Assembly: GCA_951394045.1 (NCBI GenBank)
Contig: OX595992.1
Coordinates: 2,232,001 to 2,296,000 of the forward strand
Direction of reading: 5' to 3'
Length of the DNA: 64,000 nt
DNA from: Nitzschia sp. DOCU1
Lineage: Eukaryota > Bacillariophyta > Bacillariophyceae > Bacillariales > Bacillariaceae
A model generated the notes under the pieces. The model did no database searches. It had not been told where the DNA came from and was given only the letters and a program-made list of their open reading frames with translations. Made by a program: the position numbers and the translations under genes. Positions 57,466 through 64,000 of this stretch are shown here, one piece after another (positions within the stretch are counted from its first letter, which is position 1; each line of letters starts with the position of its first letter).

Positions 57466-57898
57466 TGTGGTAGGCATAAGGGTAGGGTACCATGTTGGGT
57501 GCTATAACCACTGAAAAAGTCGTAACACCGCTTAATTTGAAAAGTATCTTTGTCATAGTTTTTCAAAAACGAACTCGCCTTTCTTTGAAGAAGGTGGCCT
57601 TGTCAGCCGTTTCTTGTAGCTGTACAAACTGACACGAGTACATCTGTACCAGGTACTGATAGCCGATGATCAACATGCCTGCGGTGAAACCACGCACAAT
57701 TAGCCCTGCTTCTGTTAAAGTCTATGTTGCTTTACTGTGCGCTACTGTGTTCCTTGGGTACTCTAGTAGACTTTGCGCGCTGCTGCTCCCACAGCTGTCG
57801 TGGTGCTTTTGGAGACCATGTACTGCAATGCTCTGCTTTAAAACAGAAATTTTTTCAAACTTTGAAAGATAATTTTACTTGTTGGATGGTAGTCTGGG
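57466..57898. other. Gap between the helicase fragment and the Helitron frame
   Basis: 433 bp with multiple stops in the Helitron frame, the last one at about 57887. May contain leader sequence. No other gene seen. Confidence 0.5.
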
Positions 57899-60800
57899 AT
57901 GTTGTTTGTCTTCGAAGTGGTCATAAAGATAGATGTCAACAATATGGATGAAGAAAGTGTGTGTTCGAACTGCCGGCGCTGTCATGTGTTGCTTGCTGTG
58001 CATCCAAGCAATGTTTTGCATCGAAAAAGGGGTAAGAGATATTGTCTTGTGTCAAGGAGTAATAATTCTGAAACGGCGATTAGCCTATGCTCTCCCTGCG
58101 AGCGTTATCTGTTATCTTCTGGGAAACCTTTCCCCAAGGACTACTGGCCAGCAATGGTATGGGCTTTTTTGAGCTACAAAACAAATGAAGTCTTTCTTGA
58201 AAGCCTCCCTCTGAAGGATCGCTGGGCTTTAATTCCAATGATGTGGCGACATTGGTGGCATCCATCAGTTTCTATGCTGGAAGGAGGGCCCGTTTCTCTT
58301 CACAACCCCCCGCCCTTGTTCTGTGATAAGACATTGGAACTGAATGCTTTTGAAAATGCAATTTCCAGGCTCAAGTGGATTGAGCTTGCTAAAGAAATGG
58401 ACAAGCACCTTGCTTATCCTGAAGTTCGATGTCCTTGGGGGTGCAGCGAGTTCCTGCACAAATGCAACCGACTCTCTTTTGAGGAATTCTTGTACCATCA
58501 AAGCAATTGGACATTTGATTGCTATCGAAGCACATCAACAAGTTCTGTCACAAGATGGACAGATTGTATGCGCCCTGATTTCCCAAGTGCAGTTGATATT
58601 CTTGAAAATACAAACTTCTTGTGTGAGCCCACTGTCGTTGTTGGTGAACAAGGTGTGGAGATTCTTGCTTGTGGCAAGCACACCAGCCGGTCACGTACTA
58701 AATATCTCTATCCACCAAGGACAATGACAGGAAGCCTCTTTACTGTGAACTCAAACCAACTTTCTCCTGCAATTTGCAGGAGCAGAACCCTACGGCACAC
58801 AAAGCTTCATCATTTCTCTGATACATACCAAACAGGCATTTTGCAGGGTGGCTATGATGGCATCGACTCATCGTATGTATCGAACCGAGAAAATTTACAT
58901 CACACCAATGCTCTGGCTCTTCTGCGAGACTCACTGTCTATCAAAGGGAGGAGTGATATACAAGAATATGTTAGGAGGCTGAGCAAAAATCCACTGGATC
59001 CAGCTTACGTGCCAAGCAATATAATTGCGCGAAAGTTGGCAGTAGCAAAGAATTCATTTCCTGATTTGGCGAGTAGTGATGAACTGAAAGGTGCAACATA
59101 TATTGCCCTTGTGGATGCAATTGAACTTCAAGAGCAAGCTTACCAAGCCCAATCACAAGTCTTGAAAGTATACAATGAAGAAAATGGGGAATCTGAAGAT
59201 ATGCTTTTTAGTCCTCCATGGCCCCGCCAACGCCTTCGTGTACATCCTTATGATGGGTATGGAGAGCGTTTTGCAAAGGTATCAGATCCAAGTGGAACTT
59301 TTATTGGTTTTGTTCTTTTGGGGCTGATGACTGTTGTGGATGAGATCTGGTCCATTTTGACAATGAGCATTAAAACCAATCGTGAGTGGATTGGATGGTG
59401 GCTCGCATTTGCTGCTGAACGTTCAAAGCTTCCAGGTAGAGGCCGGGGAGAGCACAAGAAAAAGTTTTTTTCTGTGACCTCTCATGCAGACCTGATGGGT
59501 CGCCTTGGTTTACCTCCAGTTTTCTCTGCACAACATCTCTTTCATGTGTTTCAGCCCCTGAGCAGTATTACTGTTGTTCATGGAGACTTTGATGGACAGC
59601 AACACGGTGATGACCAAGTTATGATAGTAGTGGAACCCACCACCATTTCCACAAGCAACCAATTCTGGGAAATCCGATGTTTGTTCATTACAACGAGCCA
59701 TCCTGGAGAAACTGGGGAGCATTATGGAACAGTGAATGGTATCTCCATATTTGCTCGTCATTCTGGGCAGAAATGGTGGTGCCAGCCTCACCAGCGCAGT
59801 GAGTTTGGACACAGTACTGGTTTACCAACCAATGTTACAGGTATTCAGGTCGCAGTGTACTGCCGTCGAAATGGACAACACGTGGAAGAACTACGGCGAC
59901 GTTATCTGAAATGTCTGGGAGGACAGAATAAATGCTATTGTGGACTGCATATGGAAGCCCTTATCACTAATGCTTGCAGGAACCACCCAGGATGCAAGAC
60001 AGCTTGTGTTCTCAGAGAACCTCTGCACCAGACTGACATGCAGTCATCTGCATTTCTGTGTGAAAGGGCTCCCTTATATGTGTGTCCAGAGCAGAATTGT
60101 AAAATTGGAATATGTGGAGACCACTGGGAGAATCTTGCACGCGAACAAGAAAATCCAGGTCAGCTGTTCTTCCTAACAGAACATGACTGCATCATTGGTA
60201 GTCAGGAAGAAATTCTGCAGAACAGTGAAGTTATTGTGGGCGATAGCAACATAACAAATGTGGAAGTTGCCACACTTGGTCCAACAGAAGCACATGAGGT
60301 TGCAACAGACCTGTTTGACGAAAATGATGACATTAATGCTGGGAATGAACATGGGAATGAAAGCATCCATGAAAGTGATGTTGATGAGGGTGATGTCAAT
60401 GAACATGCTGCAATGATCCCTACCACCAACACTGCACGCCATGCCATGGGCATTGATTTGCACGGCCCTACTGATGTAATATCATCACCATTGCATGTGC
60501 TCCTGAATATGCAAGGCCATCTCCTCATCAGGAGAAACACCAAACTTCGTATGCGAAAACGAAGTTCAACTTTCTATGAAAGAATAGTATCAAGGTCTAG
60601 AGGAGAAACGGTTCCCTTGGTATATGCTGAAGCTCTCCTGTTTCCTGACATTTTTTACTACAGCACTGCAGATGGCTCTATTCTTGGTTCATTGCCCACG
60701 GCTTTGTGGACTGATGAAACCACTTTAGCCCAATACGGAATTGCATCCATGAGACAGCATGGACAAAATCGAATCTCAGATCCATCTCACTTGTGTAGCA

Positions 60801-63800
60801 CTGATCCACGCTATCAGTTTTTGACATTTGATGTTCTCGTGAACTTAGGTCTTCGTGGCAATGACAGCAGGTTGATTCTGCACCGTGGGTTTGCCGACAG
60901 GCAGAACTCTGATGGGATTGCTTTTCGCAATAATGACAATGCTGAACTGTATGGAGACTCTGCTGAAAACACAACCAATGTGCACAAACTGTCTGCCCTC
61001 CTCGGGCACCGACCTCCTCACTATTTCTTCACTCAGTCTTGCAATCAGAAAACATGCCGTGGTCTCCGCCTCTTACGGCAGTGGACAACGTCACAAGAGG
61101 CAGCTGAAGAAGTTGCAAAGAAATACCATGTCTCTGAACAAGAAGCTGGGTTCCTCCTGCGAGAGTCTGCTGCTCCATTTGTTCTACGGAGTTGGAATGA
61201 AGTTAGTCTGCTGTGGATGAAGTACATTGTGTATTCTTTGGAGGCCCCCCTGCATGAAATTGAGTGGGCATGGTGGCGCCATGAATTCCAAGAAAAGCAG
61301 GGAAACCCAAGCCATATTCATGCTATACTCCGAACAAAAATTGACATCTCCACTGCTGAAGGGCTGAAAACAGTGCTGTTGAAAATACGAGGTTCCCTAG
61401 CAGACTTGATTCATTACAATGAAATTGACACCCTAAAGGCAGAAGGATTCATCTCGTCTAGCTTACAACTCAGAGAAATTCTGACTGATGCCGAGAAATA
61501 TTTGACGCATCAATGTCATGACAGGTGTCAAGTCCCCAAGGTTAATAGGAATGGAGAGACTCATTTTGTTTGCAAAGTGCCCAACAACTTTTGGCTCACA
61601 AATCAACCTCAAAACCATTCCATTCAACCCGTCCAAGTTGAGCACTCCAATGAAGCATGCGGGGTGTTGCGCATGTTGTCAATGATGAATGGCAACGAAA
61701 TCGTGGAGGATATGTTAAAAGCACGACGCCACATACCTCCATCAGCCAAGACAGAAGCTGCATTTTCCCCAACCAATGGAAGGCTCTTTATGTACTACCC
61801 CAGTTCCCAGAACTTGCAGTTTACTACAGGCTACAGTGTCTCAGCATACCTTGCAAAATATGTTGCAGAGCTTGATGAAGTGGCACTGGTCAAATTTGCA
61901 CCACCCTCTCCTCTTGGAGCAGAATCAAATGGTACTACAAGAGGGCCAGAAACAAACAATATAAATGGGACATACACAACACTTCATAACACAAAAATTA
62001 CTTCTTGGAAGAATGCTGCACACAAAACCAAGAGTGATGCAACTCATGGGCATGGCCGAGCTTTGACACAAATGGAATGTTTAACTGTTATTCAAGGCAC
62101 CCCTTTGGTCACCAGTACTGTTCAATTCATACATATGCCAACGTGTCCGCGGGAATACCGGGCAGCTTTATTCAACCGTGTCCTAGGCTCCGGACGCCGT
62201 CCCCAAGATATGCAAGCAATACTGGCAGTGGTTGGGCAAACTGCTAGACTAGCCTTGCGTGGTTTACCCCCAGCACGGTTATTCAGTTCATACCAAATGG
62301 CTACAATACAAGACGAGTTACGTGCACCTCTGACTACAGATGTAACAACGTATTTTGGCATGCGACCTCCTGAATTGAGGTTCGTAAGAGAGCAAAAGAA
62401 CTACTTGCGTTGGTTTCAACGAGAAACGGTTGTCCCGTTGTTTGATGCCAATGCTTCTCAAGATTACGTCAGGAGAAATGTCACAGCAATCCTAGAAGAA
62501 AGTGAATGGTTAGACGGCTTCAACTGTAAACTGCGGCTGCGACTGGGGGCTGTCAATGAGTTACTTTGCTATGCTCAACAGACTAACCCAGTACATTTTG
62601 GTGGAAATGTTCGAAAGCAAGAAATGGTGGCTTTGTTACTAAAAATCAAGCGTCTACATGACGTTTTTGTTGCAAGAACAGCGGTTGTGCGTCTACCAGC
62701 ACTTCCTCGTGCCCAAGCAGACTTTAAAGCCATCGAACAGAGATTTCTGTCTCAAGGATCAAGGGACAATTTACCTGTGGTTTGGCATACTCCAGTGTAC
62801 CCAAAGAACCGAAACCGCTTCCTGATTCATTTGCTCTTAGCAATGGGTAGTTTTGAGACCAAATATGAGCTCATGCTAAGTGGGAGTCTACGTGCTGCCT
62901 TTATTCATGCAAATTTGTTTGACCCAACAAGAGAAGAAGAATCGATTCGGTCACTTACTGCTAGATACGTTCGTGAGTTCCTTGCCATCCAGCCAGGGTC
63001 CACTTTTCAGTTCGATCGGAATCTGTGTTTAGCATACTCTACCCTGAAGGATGTGCTATGCCAGGATACCATTACTACGCCCCCCCTTCCCTCCGTCCTG
63101 TATAGTCACATGGTTAGCGAAACTCGCTCAGCAAGTCAGAACTTTCAGAGGATGCAACGATCATTATTTATTGATGTTCTATGCAACGATATTACTGCAT
63201 GTGGGCATGGCCATGCTCTGCCAGAGAAAGAACAAATTCTTCTTGCCCGGCAGAATCCCACTGCAATTGATACAACCACTTTCTACCCTCCCCAACCCTC
63301 GTTCGACCAAAATACTGCATCGTACACCGAACAACGTCGAACATTGCTTGCAGTGCAAGCTGAGATTGATGCTTATATCAACCCAGCCAAAAATCATAAA
63401 AATGTTGTTGTTGTTGGAGGCCCTGGCACGGGAAAAACAACTTTGTGTGAAATGGCATCTCTGTATGCTTTGTGCAAGGGATTGAATGGCATTGCCACAA
63501 GCATAGTTGCGGATCGTGCAAAACAGCTTGGGGGAATTCATCTCCATCGCCTTGGCTGCATGAAACAGTCCGGATCAAATTTAACCCCAGGCCGGATAGC
63601 AGAGAATGCTCTGGCTGCTCTATACCGGAACCCAGACCTCTTATCATTCTGGCAGACTTTGGATTTCTTCTACATTGATGAACTTGGATTGTTGTCTGCA
63701 GAACAATTGGCTGTATATGATCTGATGGCAAGATACATAAAACACAGTGCACTTTTCATGGGAGGAATGCTTGTCATTGGTTCAGAGGACATACTACAGT

Positions 63801-64000
63801 TAATGCCATGGCAAGGAACACCAATTATGATGTCCCTCAACATGATTGTTGAGTTCCAATTTTTTGAACTTGTTGAATCAGTACGGGCAGCCAACTGTCC
63901 TGCGCTCAGAGAAATTTGCACATTAACACGGAACACTATCTGGTCGCCAAGAGACATTCATCGATTCCAGCACCTTCTTTCAACCAGTTGTACTTTCGTC
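57899..64000 (+). CDS. Helitron Rep-helicase, 3' end beyond window
   Basis: At least 2,034 codons without a stop, leaving the window. ATG at 57899; a second Met at 57944 starts MDEESVCSNC. Early part: Cys pairs (CSNCRRC, CSPC) resembling a zinc finger, and another Cys/His cluster near residues 690-740 (CPEQNCKIGICGDHW). From about residue 900 the Helitron-like N domain appears (YAEALLFPDIFYY). The Rep motifs follow: FFTQSCNQ (1043), the HUH pair in NPSHIHAIL (1139, 1141) and two tyrosines in AYLAKYVAE (1317, 1321). The helicase begins near 1800: Walker A GGPGTGKTT (1840) and Walker B FFYIDELG (Asp 1927). Rep nicks and joins one strand while the helicase unwinds it, giving rolling-circle transposition. 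About 1,000 residues precede the Rep core. No disabling change is seen in the visible part. Confidence 0.9.
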   Translation, partial: MLFVFEVVIKIDVNNMDEESVCSNCRRCHVLLAVHPSNVLHRKRGKRYCLVSRSNNSETAISLCSPCERYLLSSGKPFPKDYWPAMVWAFLSYKTNEVFLESLPLKDRWALIPMMWRHWWHPSVSMLEGGPVSLHNPPPLFCDKTLELNAFENAISRLKWIELAKEMDKHLAYPEVRCPWGCSEFLHKCNRLSFEEFLYHQSNWTFDCYRSTSTSSVTRWTDCMRPDFPSAVDILENTNFLCEPTVVVGEQGVEILACGKHTSRSRTKYLYPPRTMTGSLFTVNSNQLSPAICRSRTLRHTKLHHFSDTYQTGILQGGYDGIDSSYVSNRENLHHTNALALLRDSLSIKGRSDIQEYVRRLSKNPLDPAYVPSNIIARKLAVAKNSFPDLASSDELKGATYIALVDAIELQEQAYQAQSQVLKVYNEENGESEDMLFSPPWPRQRLRVHPYDGYGERFAKVSDPSGTFIGFVLLGLMTVVDEIWSILTMSIKTNREWIGWWLAFAAERSKLPGRGRGEHKKKFFSVTSHADLMGRLGLPPVFSAQHLFHVFQPLSSITVVHGDFDGQQHGDDQVMIVVEPTTISTSNQFWEIRCLFITTSHPGETGEHYGTVNGISIFARHSGQKWWCQPHQRSEFGHSTGLPTNVTGIQVAVYCRRNGQHVEELRRRYLKCLGGQNKCYCGLHMEALITNACRNHPGCKTACVLREPLHQTDMQSSAFLCERAPLYVCPEQNCKIGICGDHWENLAREQENPGQLFFLTEHDCIIGSQEEILQNSEVIVGDSNITNVEVATLGPTEAHEVATDLFDENDDINAGNEHGNESIHESDVDEGDVNEHAAMIPTTNTARHAMGIDLHGPTDVISSPLHVLLNMQGHLLIRRNTKLRMRKRSSTFYERIVSRSRGETVPLVYAEALLFPDIFYYSTADGSILGSLPTALWTDETTLAQYGIASMRQHGQNRISDPSHLCSTDPRYQFLTFDVLVNLGLRGNDSRLILHRGFADRQNSDGIAFRNNDNAELYGDSAENTTNVHKLSALLGHRPPHYFFTQSCNQKTCRGLRLLRQWTTSQEAAEEVAKKYHVSEQEAGFLLRESAAPFVLRSWNEVSLLWMKYIVYSLEAPLHEIEWAWWRHEFQEKQGNPSHIHAILRTKIDISTAEGLKTVLLKIRGSLADLIHYNEIDTLKAEGFISSSLQLREILTDAEKYLTHQCHDRCQVPKVNRNGETHFVCKVPNNFWLTNQPQNHSIQPVQVEHSNEACGVLRMLSMMNGNEIVEDMLKARRHIPPSAKTEAAFSPTNGRLFMYYPSSQNLQFTTGYSVSAYLAKYVAELDEVALVKFAPPSPLGAESNGTTRGPETNNINGTYTTLHNTKITSWKNAAHKTKSDATHGHGRALTQMECLTVIQGTPLVTSTVQFIHMPTCPREYRAALFNRVLGSGRRPQDMQAILAVVGQTARLALRGLPPARLFSSYQMATIQDELRAPLTTDVTTYFGMRPPELRFVREQKNYLRWFQRETVVPLFDANASQDYVRRNVTAILEESEWLDGFNCKLRLRLGAVNELLCYAQQTNPVHFGGNVRKQEMVALLLKIKRLHDVFVARTAVVRLPALPRAQADFKAIEQRFLSQGSRDNLPVVWHTPVYPKNRNRFLIHLLLAMGSFETKYELMLSGSLRAAFIHANLFDPTREEESIRSLTARYVREFLAIQPGSTFQFDRNLCLAYSTLKDVLCQDTITTPPLPSVLYSHMVSETRSASQNFQRMQRSLFIDVLCNDITACGHGHALPEKEQILLARQNPTAIDTTTFYPPQPSFDQNTASYTEQRRTLLAVQAEIDAYINPAKNHKNVVVVGGPGTGKTTLCEMASLYALCKGLNGIATSIVADRAKQLGGIHLHRLGCMKQSGSNLTPGRIAENALAALYRNPDLLSFWQTLDFFYIDELGLLSAEQLAVYDLMARYIKHSALFMGGMLVIGSEDILQLMPWQGTPIMMSLNMIVEFQFFELVESVRAANCPALREICTLTRNTIWSPRDIHRFQHLLSTSCTFV

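Overview
This window reads as nuclear DNA of a eukaryotic microalga, most likely a pennate diatom. The basis is compact intron-poor genes with 63-66 bp GT-AG introns, a very long secreted Pro/Ser-rich repeat protein of a style common in diatom secretomes, Ty3/gypsy elements of algal type, a lineage-expanded MYND family, and a mixed load of Helitron, Crypton, MULE, piggyBac and hAT-type elements. The species assignment is inference (Seminavis-like diatoms are a reasonable guess). There are no bacterial features, CRISPR arrays, rRNA genes or convincing tRNA genes.

Layout. 1-3807: a minus-strand Ty3/gypsy element (pol running off the left edge, gag, and a probable 5' LTR). 3808-10408: a lone LTR, then an intact 5.7-kb plus-strand gypsy element with 520-bp LTRs. 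Both sit in a 180-bp in-frame Gly-rich repeat array that belongs to the unrecognised gene continuing to 13195. 13226-17694: a GT-rich minisatellite, a broken minus-strand MULE transposase with a C-terminal SWIM-like zinc motif, and a small spliced gene of unknown function. 17695-22600: mostly non-coding, with a piggyBac remnant, a complete Crypton-like tyrosine recombinase, a 165-bp hairpin, three copies of a 24-bp palindrome and a 52-bp hAT-type MITE. 23046-33628: a 10.6-kb gene for a secreted [18 protein letters not shown] protein ending in a Cys-rich knottin-like module, with its frame broken by a 10-bp duplication. 34335-35961: a cytochrome P450 with a one-base frameshift. 36399-42917: a MYND zinc-finger cluster (three intact minus-strand copies, two decayed plus-strand copies) around one unknown membrane or secreted protein. 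43312-49061: a second intact gypsy element with 618-bp LTRs, a 5-bp target duplication and one fused gag-pol frame. 49504-56393: small host genes (RING-H2, acidic protein, PHD protein, a spliced coiled-coil protein, a TPR protein) and a hairpin repeat. 56429-56833: a divergent histone H3 variant with an in-frame TAG. 57025-64000: a truncated helicase copy, then a more than 2,034-codon Helitron Rep-helicase frame running off the right edge.

The window is therefore a repeat-rich chromosomal segment in which self-mobilising elements of at least six types have landed between, and sometimes inside, host genes. The most unusual items are the Helitron with about 1,000 residues before its Rep core, the candidate centromeric-type histone H3 with a stop in place of one residue, the gag-TGA-pol arrangement shared by two gypsy elements, and the host Gly-rich gene that stays in frame on both sides of a gypsy insertion.
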